Assembly: GCA_902805475.1 (NCBI GenBank)
Contig: CADCSX010000009.1
Coordinates: 1,612,001 to 1,676,000 of the forward strand
Source of the DNA: Entonaema liquescens
Taxonomy: Eukaryota; Ascomycota; Sordariomycetes; Xylariales; Xylariaceae
Direction: 5' to 3'
DNA length: 64,000 nucleotides
In this document: positions 36,462-49,023 of the stretch, one piece after another
Layout: every line of letters starts with the position of its first letter
How positions within the stretch are numbered: the stretch's first letter is position 1
Notes under the pieces: model-generated
What the model saw: the letters and a program-made list of their open reading frames with translations, nothing else
The model's database searches: none
Told to the model about the DNA's origin: nothing
Made by a program: the position numbers and the translations under genes

Positions 36462-38307
36462 TCACGTCTTGGTTGCACCACCGCCAGCCGTCGGCTTTCT
36501 ATTCATCAGATTGCCGAAGAATTTGGCTAACGTATCCGTATCTACTGGTCCTCCTCCCTCCTCAAGCCGAGACTCATCATCCAGGTGGGGTTCTGGAGAC
36601 TGTCCGTAGGCTTGACGGTCCTGTTAATTGGTTAGCGACAATCAATGGACCCGATATGTGAATGGAGTCTTACCTTAAGCCGTTGTACCATATCGTCCGC
36701 ATCCACTTGAATACCACCCATATTGAATTGCACCGGACCGATGTGATCGCTGATCATATCATCGGGATTCTCTCGTGCAAATGTATTATTCTGGACTCTC
36801 CCGGCTTTCTCATCCACCTTCTTTTGTTGATCAAGTCGCTCTAATTGGCTGGCGAGGAAGGCCTGTGTGTCCACCGAAGGCACCTCCAATTTGCTCGTGT
36901 CCTGGTTCCCTTGTGCTAGCTGTAAGGCATCTAAACTTGTGTCTTGGATTTGCTCTTCGTAGAGCGCGACGGCAGATCCTTCGGGTTCGCCCGTCTCATC
37001 TTCGTCCCCGCCAACTTGGTAGCTCGGATTGTCTATCCCGTTTGGCTTTGATATAGGGAAAGGTTGATTGAAATCTATGGACCAGCCCTCGCTGACCGTC
37101 TCGACGTCAAAGCCATCCCGCAATACCCGGATTTTGCCCCAAGAGTCCCAGTTGGGGGGCACTACAATCTTGTCCCGGTCAATGACGTTAGCCTTCAGGG
37201 AGCCACGCTTGAGTAATGAGTGAATTCCAAGACTGGCGTGAATAAGACTTTGTAGTGGCGACGCCATAGATGGCGTTGTATAAATAAGAGAGGCGCCATC
37301 TAATGATAAATTAGTAAGGTTGTAAATGTTGAATCTTTTTCTGGGGACATACGCCTTAATAAAACCGTTCTTAGATATTGAAGCACGAGATCAAATTTCT
37401 CCTCCTTCCACGCCTGTGTCTTTTCCAAGTAGTCTATCCTTTCGGCCTGGTAGTATCAGTTAGCGCTGTATCTGCGAATGGGACCTGCGTAACTCACATT
37501 TTGGCATACAACGCAGAGTGGTAAGCCGAGACCGTCCTCCCACTCTCCCGGCCCAAGCGGCAGCGCAACATCTCCTTCTGCCGCAACTGCGCCGGTACCA
37601 TCCAGATTCACGGATCCACCTGTTCGCCCACGGTCTTTCCAGCTATCCATCACCTCCTCCATCGTCGCTTTACTCTCATGACTGAGGGACACCATAACAG
37701 TTCGCAACAGCAGCAACCACTCTCGAAGTTGTCGCATCCATAGCCAAGGTTGGGACCAGTCGAGTAGTATTACTATTAGTGTATTTGGAATGGATTGTGG
37801 AGTCAAAAGCGGTTGAATAAGCGAAGTGAACGAAGGCGACGGGCTAGTAAGTAAATAAAGGGATATGCGTGCTAGGAAATCTGGTTTCAGTCAGCGGTGA
37901 GAACTTCACTATGCGGAAAGTCAACGAACTGACCCTCTTGATCTGCGTCTAAGACGTTATAATATGTATATCCAAGGGCAAAACTATTGGCTATCGGTGG
38001 GGTTTTCTGGTTATTCCGATCTATACCTTTCCGTCCATCGTTACTTGATAGTGCTTCGAGGAAGTCTCTTTGCGAATCCACGGTACCCCCTGAGATCTTG
38101 TCAGTAGCCCCTTTTATGGCTAGCGATTCACGGGAACCCATTCATACCGAGAACCAGCAAGTTCTTCTCAGGTAATCTCTTGCCGCTGGCGACATTGTCG
38201 AGCATAGAGCTCCACATGTCCTTTTTCTGATCATCCTTCTTTCCCTCCGAACCGGTACCGACTGAAGTAGTCGTATACGTGGAGAACCGGTTCGAATTGG
38301 CCGTCAT
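36462..38307 (-). CDS. Cytoplasmic dynein light intermediate chain
   Basis: This subunit links the dynein heavy chain to cargo adaptors for minus-end transport, nuclear positioning and endosome movement along hyphal microtubules. Six exons, complement(join(36462..36620,36674..37299,37353..37446,37498..37880,37934..38089,38148..38307)), encode 525 residues, and every junction keeps the frame. Recognisable segments are KNLLVLGGTVDSQRDFLEAL at the start, ALGYTYYNVLDADQED, LIVILLDWSQPWLWMRQLREW, LVLQYLRTVLLRHGASLIY and the C-terminal LAKFFGNLMNRK helix, which corresponds to the adaptor-binding helix. The Walker A lysine of the animal protein is absent (GGTVDSQRD), as I would expect for a fungal member that does not use nucleotide. 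The gene is convergent with its upstream neighbour. The assignment rests on several independent motifs. Confidence 0.9.
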
Positions 38308-39168
38308 ATTTGATTCCTGTCGATTGGTGGTAGCATTGGGGTAGACTTATGATGCGCCCCGTGGCAGCCCTCAACGTAATCGGGTCGAGGTTGCGATAAC
38401 TATCAAACCCTTATAACGCGTCTTAAGATCGAATTTTAACCGATTCGCGTTGGGGGAAAGCGATCGCTGGCTTGGAAGCGAAATGTCCACCAAGATATTT
38501 CGGCCTTTCCTTTTCTAATCAACAAAATAAGACACCTGTAAGAAATTAAGGGGTGGGGTTTCCGATGAATGAATGAATGAATGAATGAATGAATGAATAA
38601 CCTCAGAAATGAGATAGTTCGGTTTAATCGGGTCTTTTTGTTTCGAGGATAGTTCCTTTTTCAACATAAAAAAAAAACATGTAGCTACATGTCACTTTTA
38701 TTCCCCTTGAAGCTCCCAAGCATTTGATTAACACAGGCCTAGATCATTGGGGGGGTTTTAGTGGACCCCTTCAGGCTTCAACGGTCCGACGTTTCCCCAG
38801 TACAAGGACAGCAAGGGGTTCCGTTTTAGGGGTTTCACAGGTTGATAGGTGTACTTGAATAGGTAACTGAGACTAGGTAATAGATTACGTGGAGAATCCC
38901 CCCTTTGAGCTTAGATCCATATAAGTGATTTACAACCTTTCAGTCCCCTACAAATTGTGGCACAAGTACCTGTCATTGCCATAGGCTTGGAGCTCTAAAA
39001 ACGCGATGACATCCTAGGTATCATTCTAACCCCCTGTTGTCATTCAGCCTTGCAGCGAAGCTTTTTAGTACTTTTCCTATCATTCCGCAGCCTTCCGAAG
39101 CTACCTATTCGTTTTGGTCTTGAATTTTCTCAAAGCGCATTGCAAAATCAGGAATTGAATGCGACATT
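38308..39168. other. Divergent promoter region, dynein light intermediate chain and Ist3-type gene
   Basis: This 860-bp region separates two outward-facing genes. It contains a (GAAT)n microsatellite at about 38566-38599, a poly-A run near 38668, and a TTAGGGGT-like stretch but no telomeric array. No open frame is supported. Confidence 0.6.
38566..38599. repeat. (GAAT)8 microsatellite
   Basis: A tetranucleotide repeat of about eight perfect units in the divergent promoter region between the dynein light intermediate chain and the Ist3-type splicing factor. Confidence 0.92.
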
Positions 39169-40189
39169 ATGAATCAGATACGCGCCATCCAGGCGCTTAA
39201 CAAACGCGAGATTGAAAATGGGGTGTAAGTTCTATTCTTTGTTTCCCTGAGTTTGGTTTGAAGAACCTTTATACTAAGAATAGACTAGATCACCGGAAGC
39301 TTCCTGGCACACCGACTACCGCGACACTGCCTTCGTCAACTTCGGTGGCCTGCCGTACGAGTTGTCGGAGGGTGACATCATCACAATATTCTCGCAGTAC
39401 GGAGAACCCGTGTTCTTGAAGCTCGCGCGAGACAAGGAGACGGGTAAGAGCAAAGGATTCGGCTGGCTTAAGTACGAGGACCAGCGCAGTACGGATCTGG
39501 CCGTGGACAATCTGGGAGGCGCCGAGATCAACGGTCGCTTGATCAGGGTCGATCATGCTCGATACAAGCCCCGCGACGATGAAGACCCCGAGGAGTTTAA
39601 AGTTAGTTGGGAAGACATCATGCGCCGCGAGAAGGCTGCCAAGGGGGAGGATGTAGACATGGAAGACGCTAGCGAGGAAGAAGAAGAGGAAAGGCGCCCT
39701 ATGATCAAAGAGGAGATAGAGCTGGCGAAGCTCATTGAAGAACATGATGAGGATGACCCTATGAAAAGCTTCTTGATCGAAGAGAAGAAAAAGGAAGTTG
39801 AATTGGCACTAAGAAAGGAAAGCGGACGCAATGAAAAGAGAGATAGGAAAGACAGGCATCGGCATCATCATCATTCCCATAGATCTAAGAGAAACGATAG
39901 AGTCGACGAAGAGCGCGATCGCCATAGGAAGTCCAGGCGAGATAAAACGCCGGTCGAAGGAGGCAGCCGAGAACGAGACGAGACGCCAAGACGAAGGAAT
40001 GATTCTAGAAATCGTGAGCGAAGACGGGATGACGACCGCGATCGACGTCGTGATAGGGAACGGAGAGATCGTGATAAGGAAAGGCATGAGAGGCATTCTC
40101 GGCACCACGATGACGAGGATAGGGACAAGAACCGAGAACATAAAAGTAGACGGAGTAGAAGCAGATCTCCGCGCTCGTATAGGGATTGA
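39169..40189 (+). CDS. ist3: RRM splicing factor, Ist3/RBMX2 (Cwf29) type
   Basis: This is a small U2 snRNP and RES-complex component that promotes splicing and retention of unspliced pre-mRNA in the nucleus. Exons are join(39169..39224,39289..40189), giving 318 residues. The first exon MNQIRAIQALNKREIENG and the junction VSPEASWHTDYRDTAFV are diagnostic of Ist3. One RNA recognition motif covers about residues 32-110, with RNP2 AFVNFGGL and RNP1 KGFGWLKY. The linker has an acidic run (EDASEEEEEERR), and the C-terminal 130 residues are rich in Arg with Asp, Glu, Ser and His (RD/RE/RS repeats), ending RSRSRSPRSYRD, typical of splicing proteins. The fungal protein is longer than yeast Ist3 because of this tail. 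The gene ends 250 bp from the convergent PROPPIN gene. Confidence 0.93.
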
Positions 40190-40439
40190 CGAAACTGTCT
40201 AATCGTTTAATAAAGATACCCCCAAAGTCAACGCTAGTTTGGTAATCTTGCCAGCCCATATCCTAGTGCAACATGATTTCTAACGCCGTCTCCGACCAGA
40301 TAACGCCAGGCCTGTGAATCCATGTACTCCACGCCGATTCCCCCATAACCATTTCAAATCAATACCTCTTGTATGGTATCCCTAGCCACTCATCTAGCTT
40401 ATGCTCGGGACTATGCTCGTAATAATCCTTGAGCTTGTC

Positions 40440-41742
40440 CTAATTCCCTAGGTATTTCTTCCAGCCTTCCCTGACGACCACGGATTTGCCGTCTTCGCCC
40501 TCCTTTAGAACAAATTTCTCCCAGCGCGCATCTTGCCCGGCACCAACAACAATTAGAGTTGTTTCGTCTACCCAGCCGATCACACCTTTCACTGGTCTAC
40601 TAGTACCCAGCACGGTCTCTCCCCCTAACGGATTTCGGGGGGCAGGAAGAAGAGGCTCCTCCCCTGTTTCAAAAGGGGCGGAAGTAAAGGAGTAGACATC
40701 AGCAAACGGACCAAATGGTATATTGCCCAATATACCCCATTTATTCCTGGCCTCGGCATTAGGGCCGCTTCCACTGGGGACTGGATGAGATGGCGTAAAT
40801 TGTTGAGTACGTGGGTTAGGAACATCAAAAATGTGTAAGCTGCCTTTGTCTGAGGTGCAGGCTAGCATGTTTCCTGACGGACTAAAGCGTAACGAGTATA
40901 TAGTAGCAGATTCGCTACCACGACGTCGTTCGGCAAGCTTCGCGCCCCTACTGGTGGAGAAGATGCGAATAATTGTACCCTATATGTAATTAGTAAACCG
41001 AATAAATTAGGTGTTTGATGAATATACCTTTTCGCTTGCTGTGGCGAGTAGGTCCCCGTCCGCACTTAGTTGCAATGCTCTTAGATTTGAGGAATGCGCA
41101 GGAATAATGCTAACGCTGCCTGTTTCGAACTGTATGACGTGGACTTGGCCCGGTGTCCTACCAGGGAAAACGACATATTTCTCTGTTAGACAGCAAAGGC
41201 CGAGGTAATTGTTCGTGGTCTCATATATACCAAGTGGCGTAGGGGGCTTCTGGAAAGCATATAAACGTACGCTGTTCTGTAGAACGACAGCGATCCTCGT
41301 CTTAGAGATCTGAACGCCGCGAACAGCAGTTAAGCTAGCTATTTCAAGGCCTATCTTGCCTTTGCTATCATCCCATATTATGGCCTTGTTCTGCGGGAAC
41401 TTGGGGGAGCGGCCGCCACCAACAAGAGCAAGGTAATTGGCATTGCCCATCATCTGAACCAGGCCCAGGCCCGCGTTGAAAACTAATGCTTGTAAGATTC
41501 GTCTGTAAGAAGTAGATAGGTATTATAGCATACCTCTTGCTGTTTGTACTTGGCAAGTATTTGAGACGAAGACTATTAATCGTGTAAGTACTTAGAATAT
41601 ATAAGTTAGAGATGGTGGTCATCGAAAACATACTGCAGAACCCCGAGTCTAAACCAACAACAAATCGACTTGCATCACTGTTGAAGGTGACAGAAAGAGC
41701 AGCATGCTCGCTGGGGTCTTCGATAACTGGTCGGGTATTCAT
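40440..41742 (-). CDS. PROPPIN autophagy-related WD40 protein, Hsv2/WIPI3-4 type
   Basis: This seven-bladed propeller binds PI3P and PI(3,5)P2 on autophagic, endosomal and vacuolar membranes. Four exons, complement(join(40440..40979,41028..41482,41534..41572,41634..41742)), encode 380 residues; the 39-nt second exon is easily missed. Family blocks are AALSVTFNSDASRFVVGLDSG, YLALVGGG, NKAIIWDDSKGKIGLEI, IPAHSSNLRALQLSADG and ATASEKGTIIRIFSTS. The two-site lipid-binding motif is usually FRRG or LRRG; here the sequence is RRRG (residues 219-222). The two critical arginines, 220 and 221, are kept, but the hydrophobic residue before them is a third Arg. The WIPI3/4-type order of blocks and the absence of the long Atg18 loop favour Hsv2 over Atg18. 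The gene is convergent with the Ist3-type gene. Confidence 0.9.
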
Positions 41743-43185
41743 GATGGCTGTTTCTTATAAGTCTACGCTGATACTATAAAGTAGGCTAGTGAGAGTAACG
41801 ACCGACTTGCGATCACACAATGATCACAATGATCACAACGGGCGAAGTAAATAGAAGCGAACGAATAATGCTGAGCCTCAAAAGGAACCAGAGAGTTCGG
41901 GAAGAGTCTCGGTATCCCAGATCATTGCTAAATCGCACATTCGTGAACCTTTCCGTCGGGGCTGCCTTAGATAAACTTGTACTATAGATGGGATGCGACG
42001 ATAAGCGTTGGCCTGCCTAAGCTTCCTTGTACTTGTCCAACATGTAGGCAGCCAATAGGCTAGAGATGACTCAGGGCTGATGGAACGTTGAACGAATTAG
42101 GAATGATATAATTCGAGGAATCAGATACTGGGTCTATACAAGCTTTTGAATGAGAGAAAATGGTAAGCCTTCGGAAGGATGAAATTGGTTGATTATCATC
42201 AAAGTCTGGTCCAGGCGGTTGCTTGGGATGGGACGCAATATGTTGCGCAGGTACAGTACACGTGAGAGTTTCATGGGTACATACCTAAAAAGACACTGAT
42301 GCTACGGAGATTCGAAAATGTAAAAGCGCACGGACCATATACGCAAAGGTCTTATTAGGTCGATGCGCCCCCGGCTAATGTTTAGTAGGGGAGAAATAGA
42401 GTCTGAGAGCTCTTCCTCCAATTGTTAATCGTGTTACAGCGCAGTTGAAGCTGTGGCTGTGTCCTGGATTGTCGGTCTTACCTTATCTGTCTGTGGGAAG
42501 CTAAGAGGTACTTCTGTAGGTAAGTCAATAGCTTAGAGCTTAGTATGCACTTCAGAACTTTAACTTGAATCATCACGTATGTCTATGCAGCTTTGAAGAC
42601 AACAAAGTGGAAGTTACGGTTGAACAATAGGATACAGAAACAACAGACCCCCAATCTGTACCTGCTCTTTGGCATCTCCAGCCTCGTGTTAATTTGACAT
42701 GGGGAAGCACTGCTGGGTCGACCCTGGCTTGTCCACCTGTCCAATTAAATATTACGTACCTTGGTACCTCCCGTTAGCTCTTGCGGTATCAAAGCCTGAG
42801 CCCCTGAATTTGGGGGAGATACAGGTGATCCGTGCTCTGATTTGGTGTCCTTCTAGTGGCCCCATACCCCCTGTCTGGTCCCGTCTGTAGCAACCGTTTT
42901 GTGGTATTGAAATTGCACTTTTTTTTTCTGGAGAAGGGAAGGAGAGAGTGCCATCAACAGCTTTGGCGAAGCGAATCCCGAACACTTCTCAAATCTTCTT
43001 TGGTTTCCTTCATCAACACCCAGCTGTGATCACACCCCCCCTTTCACAACGCTGTTTTTAGATACCCCCATTTGCGAAGATCCCGTTCCGTTTGACGAGA
43101 CCTACCATCGTCAATCATTGCAATTTCAATTCTTTTTGCTAGCGGACCTAATCACCCCATTGCGAAACCCAAGCCTTAGCCTAAT
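41743..43185. other. Divergent intergenic region, PROPPIN and septin
   Basis: This 1.44-kb gene-free stretch carries both promoters. A GATCACAAT unit is repeated three times at about 41811-41840, next to the PROPPIN start. The septin side has a pyrimidine-rich leader with CATCAACACC-type sequence from about 43010. A 63-codon frame at 42699-42890 has no coding character that I trust. Confidence 0.55.
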
Positions 43186-44817
43186 ATGTCGTCCCCAGCG
43201 GTGAGCCTCCCCTATCACGCTGCAATCAAACGAATCTCGCGTTCCGTGTTTGCACTTTGCATTGTTACTTGCATCTTTGTCTTGCTCTTGTTTTCTCCGT
43301 CCACATCAGTTGTATAATCTCGTGATAGCTGCTAATCTGTCATGATGCGTTCACAGAAGATGATGCGCCGGAAGAAGAACGTCAAGAAGGGAATTCAGTT
43401 CTGCTTGATGGTTTGTGGTGCCTCGGGAACAGGTATGCACAAGCTTCTCCTTAGCCTCAACGCGTCTGACGTGCTATAACCCTCGAGCATCGAGATATCG
43501 AGACTACTTGGCACAACGGAAATGCTGATTGCAGCCCTTACTATATAGGAAGAACGACTTTCGTCAACACCCTTTGCAGCAAGAGCGTCTTGACCCACAA
43601 GGACTCCGACGATGCTACTTCTGCTCACCTCGAAGACGGAGTTAAAATCAAGCCTATTACTGTTGGTTAGTTTCAAGCCTGTCCCAGGGACTAATTATTA
43701 ATTCTAACAATCCACCATAGAGCTCGAATTGGACGAAGAGGGTACACGCATCTCTTTGACCATTGTCGACACCCCAGGCTTTGGTGACCAAATTGACAAC
43801 GAAGCAAGGTACGACTTCATATTTAGAAACATTACCTGCGATGTATACTGATGCTTCCTATTTATAGCTTCTCAGAGATTGTTGGGTATCTCGAGAGACA
43901 ATATGACGACATCTTGGCCGAGGAGTCGCGTATCAAGCGAAACCCCAGATTCAGGGACAACCGAGTACATGCTATGCTATACTTTATCACCCCCACTGGT
44001 CATGGGTATGTGTCATCCGTCTAGTAACCATCGTAATATACTTACGTCTATAGTCTCCGTGAACTCGATATCGAATTGATGAAGCGCCTTGCTCCCCGTG
44101 TCAACGTCATCCCCGTTATTGGCCGAGCCGATTCATTGACCCCCGCCGAGCTGGCCGAGTCGAAGAAGCTTGTTATGGAGGACATTGAACACTACCGAAT
44201 CCCTGTGTACAACTTCCCTTACGATATCGAAGAGGATGATGAAGATACCGTTGAGGAGAACGCCGAACTCAGGGGTCTTATGCCCTTTGCCATCGTTGGT
44301 TCTGAGGATGTTATCGAGATTGGTGGCCGTAAAGTCCGGGCCCGACAATATCCCTGGGGTGTTGTCGAGGTTGACAACCCTCGTCACTCCGATTTCCTGG
44401 CTATTCGATCAGCTCTTCTCCACAGCCATCTTGCTGACCTAAAGGAGATTACCCATGACTTCCTATACGAGAACTACCGTACCGAGAAGCTCAGCAAGAG
44501 CGTCGAGGGCGGCGCTGGAGTGTAAGTTACTTTTGCCTGCTCATTTTATCATTTTCTAACGTTCTATCTACAGCGACTCTTCTATGAACCCTGAGGATTT
44601 GGCTTCCCAGTCTGTCCGCCTAAAGGAAGAGCAACTTCGCCGAGAAGAGGAGAAGCTCCGCGAGATCGAGGTCAAGGTCCAGCGCGAGATCAACGAAAAA
44701 CGACAGGAGCTTTTGGCTCGCGAGTCCCAATTGCGCGAAATCGAAGCGAGAATGGCACGAGAGGCCGCTGCCGCCTCGGGCACACCAGAGGCGAACGGCG
44801 AACAGGAAGCCAACTAA
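43186..44817 (+). CDS. Septin, Cdc11/AspA type
   Basis: This filament-forming GTP-binding-fold protein acts at septation sites and hyphal necks with the other core septins. Seven exons, join(43186..43200,43357..43432,43549..43665,43721..43808,43868..44005,44054..44521,44574..44817), encode 381 residues; the first exon is only 15 nt (MSSPA). Motifs are G1 GASGTGRTTF (26-35), G3 DTPGFGD, G4 GRAD (168-171), and the septin-unique element near RQYPWGVVEVDNP. A C-terminal coiled coil (about 300-365) is rich in Glu, Arg and Gln. G1 has Arg32 where Lys binds phosphate, as in yeast Cdc11, and this is the main reason for the Cdc11-type call. G4 also has Arg instead of Lys. All splice junctions keep the frame. 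Confidence 0.92.
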
Positions 44818-45849
44818 GCAGCCTAGAACGACATCTTTTCTATCTCCTACTCCTGGTATATCGGCGGCCAGATAGCAGTACGGATTGTGGCGTTGGGTGT
44901 TTGATATCCCCTAGTCCCTGACCCCCTTAAAGCCATTCGAGATGACGCGTTATACGAAAAATCCAACAATATTAATGATTGCGTGGGATGCGGAATAGCA
45001 GAGGGCTTGGTGAAAAACTTGTCAGGAATAAAAGCCAGAGTTGATATCCCCTTACAATTATTGCATGCCCAATTTTCGGAAGAGGAACGCGATGGCACAG
45101 TGGGAAAGAGAAGCAGTGTTTACCTTCCCAAATTTTCATATCTGATGACACATCATCCTGTGGACAAACTGAAGGTGGTAGAGGAGACAGTTCGCCTACC
45201 TTTGTATCTTTTGCGAGTCGATGTCCGTTTTACTAGTTGCCAACTGCGTAGCCTTTTCTACTTATTCACGCCCCCCTTTTCTCCTAGTATTAGTGCCTTC
45301 TAATGCAGATATCAATATCAGCTTTCTTTGATGTCTATTACGGCTATCTTTATGATCTAGATATTGGCCTGTTCTAGTGGTGATAAATGTTGCTGTGGAA
45401 TGATAGACGAATATAAATACTGAGCTAGTGTATAACTCATATTACCTATTCACTTATGACAATGATGGTCCTGGTACTAGGGCTATCTCCTGAATTCCAT
45501 ACTGAATTGTTAAAGTCGCTTTGAAGAAAATATGTTTATGCTGGCTCGGAGTTTGGGTACCCCTGATATAACTAACTTCTACCATGGAACAAAACAAATT
45601 CCTAGTTTCGGCAACCTGACCCTTAATATTAGGCTGAAGCTGCTACCTCCTAAGACGCCATTCCCTAAACTCGTACAATGACACAAGGAAAAGCAGGAAA
45701 TACAAGTTCTGTAATAACGCCCAAAAACAGCGAACTTTCTCTCAGTCTCCTTTGCATCCTCTCTGAAAGGAAACCTATGATTCCGTGTTTACCTGAACCT
45801 CCATATCATTACAACCAGGACCACTCTTAGTACCCTATCTTCAACTTGC
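44818..45849. other. Convergent 3' intergenic region, septin and Bax inhibitor-1
   Basis: This 1-kb stretch lies between two converging genes. A 106-codon frame at 44983-45303 directly follows the septin stop and is probably 3' untranslated sequence; it has no start context or motif that I recognise. Confidence 0.55.
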
Positions 45850-46764
45850 CTAATTGTTACTCTGGCTGTTTAGGATGCGCAGGATGGCCAAAAATAGATT
45901 GATGATGTCCAGGTACAAGCTAATAGCGGCAGCAATCTCTTCCTCAACGTGGTGCTTGCGGAGAACAAGCTGGGTGTCGACCAAGATGTATCCCGAGAAG
46001 ATGAGAGCAGCCAGTCCGCCATAGACGAGCTCGCCGGTGCTGCTGCTGGGAAGGAATGCCATCATGAAGCCGAAAAGCAAGAGACCCCAGAGAGCGCCGA
46101 ACAGGTACGGCATCCAAGAAGTGAAGTCATACTTGGTCTGGCAGGCAAACAGGGTTAGGAAGACGAAAATGCCGCCCGTGAGGATGACAGCGTTGAGAAC
46201 GATCTGCGTCTTATAGAAGGATACGATCACCGAGATGGTGTAGGCTTCAAGCAGGGTAAATCCAGAGAGGAACAACAGGTTGGTCGGGTAGGACTTGCGC
46301 TTCCAGTAGGTCAAGAGCATAAAAGCGATGGAACCGAAGAGCTGCAAATATCATCATATTAGCTTTCATCATCATCAACAAGATAGTATTGCCTGGTTCA
46401 GGAAAGAACAGCTTTAACGTACCGAAACCCAGACGAGAGCTGGGTTCGACTGGATCCAGTTCTTGTAACCCTCGCTCCAGAAACTAAGGCCGCTGACGAC
46501 GGCCGTGGCGAGTAGCTGTACCGTAAGGATGGTGTACACCTTGCGGATGAACTGGTTGCGGATATCGACGGTCGCCTCGGCGACGGACCCGCCGAACTTG
46601 AAGTCATCGGGGATGTTGTCCTCGCTGCTGCGCGGGGCGTCGCTGAAGAGTCCGGCAGATGGGCTGTTTGATCCAGTCTCCTGGTACGACGGGGGAGCCT
46701 GCGACCAGGTTCCCGCGTCGGGGTCCTGCGTGGGCGCCGGCGTGTATTTGGTGTTAGCAGCCAT
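45850..46764 (-). CDS. bxi1: Bax inhibitor-1 (TMBIM) family membrane protein
   Basis: This seven-helix membrane protein of the ER or vacuole acts as a calcium leak and suppresses stress-induced cell death; the yeast relative is Bxi1/Ybh3. Exons are complement(join(45850..46341,46423..46764)), joined at VWVS and LFGSIAF, giving 277 residues. The first 70 residues are a soluble Pro/Ser-rich tail with a PPSYQE motif, compatible with a WW-domain ligand. Membrane segments follow from FIRKVYTILTVQLL onward. The family signature near GGLAALIFSGYILVDTQLVL, with its conserved Asp, is intact, followed by ISLYLDIINLFLAILRIL. The length is normal. I chose the ATG at 46764-46762, giving MAANTKYTPAPTQ, because upstream in-frame sequence has no ATG and looks like leader. 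Confidence 0.95.
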
Positions 46765-49023
46765 CGTTAGGTAATTCACTTTTATCTAGTAGACGCTCTC
46801 GATAATAGAGGCCTTCGTCTTAGCTACTGATGGATGAACAGAGCAGACAAAATTGAGTAATGATCTACTGGTGATGGGAAGATGGAGGTTGTTTTAGGTG
46901 AGAGGTGGCTGCTGAAACTCGAGACGGGCGAATCGCGGGGCGCAATGTAAGTAATGTACTGTAAGTCATCAGTTAGGCGGGTGCGGGAAGGCTGTGCAGG
47001 TTCTATGTCAGCGCGTGGTCATAGAGAGAAACAAATAGTGGGTCGAGGCTTTTTCTCAGCGATTCTGGTACTATCGACAAGAGATTCTTAGTCATTAGTC
47101 TACCTAGTTTCGATTGGCTGAAGATTTTACCTAGGTTCAACTCAGATTATCAGATGGCCACATGTGGCTTGAGTGTGGTTAATAAGAACTTAAAAGTGCG
47201 GGGCGACATGTGGAAGCCGATAATCTAAGGCTAGCTGAGTCTTGCTTGTTCCAGACTTTCCGAAGATAATATTGAACGGGACTTTGTTGTATTTTTTCCA
47301 ATAACTAGGTACCTACCTACATGCTGCATTATGCACTTACGACCAATCATTTATCTTATCCCGACCTTTACACACATAGATTACCTAATGTTAGGTATGC
47401 ACACATATACATGGTTTTGGGTAATGTTAGTTATTAGTTGCCGAAGATCGCAAAAAGAGACTTCCACTTTTACCATACCTATATGCAACTCAGGTATCGA
47501 GGCCGACAAGTTAACTAGTTCTTCCTTTTCTTCGAAGAGCCTCTCATGGTTCCTAATCTACTTCTTATACCGGAAACTTCCAGTATACCACATGGATTCC
47601 CCGCTCTCTGAAGGAATGTCCGGGGAATAAGCGACAACACACGAGAACGTAAGGTATGTGGTTGTGCGAAATTCGGCAAAGCTCATTCGCTGGGATGCCA
47701 TGTGGAAAGGTCATGTAAAGCAAATCCATGCAGTAAAAGGTTGCCAGTCCCGGAGCAGTTAGCTCCCATTGGCTACACAGTGTTACACATATCCACAGAC
47801 AGCTTTGGTACAGAGTAAAAGTAGTAAAAGTAGTAAAAGTAGGTAGCATTGGAGATGGGAAGCTTGCGGCGGGGAAAGAATAGGAGAGAAAAAGATGTCA
47901 TGAACTCATCAAAGCAGATGATCCGGCTGTTGAAACTAAACGTGGTACCATATGTAAACTCTCCTGAGCTTCACCTGCTCAATTGACTATTTTGGGGTCT
48001 TCTACGAGAGAAGGAAGTAGCTTTAAAGTCAGCTTCAATATTGTTGTTTACATTTCATATCTAGTGTTTCAATATTTTAAGAATAACCACCTAAACTTAG
48101 GGACATAAGCATTAACTACCTAGTTAACTAAAGCTATTAACTAGTTATATTTGGTAGTTAGTAGTTCAGTTGGTTAGGTATACATAATGCATTGATGTTT
48201 AAAGCCGTCATGCTATGCAAAAGGGTCTCAACAAAAAAAAAAATCAGATGTTACCATGTTTGGGAGGCATGTAAGTATTATCGATCGCTGATCCATACCC
48301 TTGGCTTGTCTCCATTTCGCCAAAGGTCCAAAGGTCCAAAGGTCCACGGGTAACGCAAGCAGAAGGCAAAGATAATGAGATGTAAATGAGAAGAAACCTC
48401 TTGGCCCTGTCTGTGTACCTATCAAAGCACATGGCCAGCCTAGGTTATCAATGAATATAGCGATCAGTAACCACTAAAATGGATTGATCTACCCCACTAA
48501 TCCCCTGTTAGAAGGGGACACCTACCCTGCTAGGTAAGTACTTAACCTAGCTCAACCTAGCTCAACCTAGCTCAACCACCCCTCCTCCTTTTTTTTTCTC
48601 CCGGTTCACCGCTCTGACCGCTCATCCTCGAATCTATCAAAAAACTTACAAGCAGTGGGGGGGCCCACATTCACTTCAACATCTTCAAAAACAACTTGTC
48701 TTCAGTCCTGTCTAGGTGGTCCCGACCAGATCAATGTCCCCTGTATACAGCTTGGGGGGTTCGTTGGACACATTCGTTCTTCTAAAATAAGAGTAATGAT
48801 TTATCTGCTTGTGATATTCGTTTTCGTGTTCTAACGTCCGTTACTCGCATCCGCCAATCGCTCGACGTGTGAGGCATTCGTTATTTGTGTATCACGGGTT
48901 CTGGTTATTGGCGAAGTCTCCCCCCACTGGATCCTGTTGCGTGCGACCGACATATCCGCGTAAAAAAAGACACACCGAACCCTCCTACAAACCGGACTTC
49001 TAGCGGACATTTTCGATTTGAAT
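46765..49023. other. Divergent intergenic region, 2.3 kb
   Basis: This lies between Bax inhibitor-1 (minus) and ceramide synthase (plus). No gene is supported. It contains tandem short repeats: GTAAAAGTA three times at about 47816-47842, CCAAAGGT-type units at about 48322-48348, and a CTCAACCTAG unit at about 48543-48578. Several TACCTA/TAGGTA motifs occur at 47308-47322 and 48117-48182. Confidence 0.55.
48543..48578. repeat. 10-bp tandem repeat CTCAACCTAG, about 3.5 copies
   Basis: Nearly perfect tandem units of CTCAACCTAG, followed by a CT-rich run, about 450 bp upstream of the ceramide synthase start codon. Confidence 0.85.

Noticed and set aside
40440..41742. Calling the PROPPIN gene Atg18
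   Set aside because: The block order and the absence of the long Atg18 loop fit the Hsv2/WIPI3-4 branch better.
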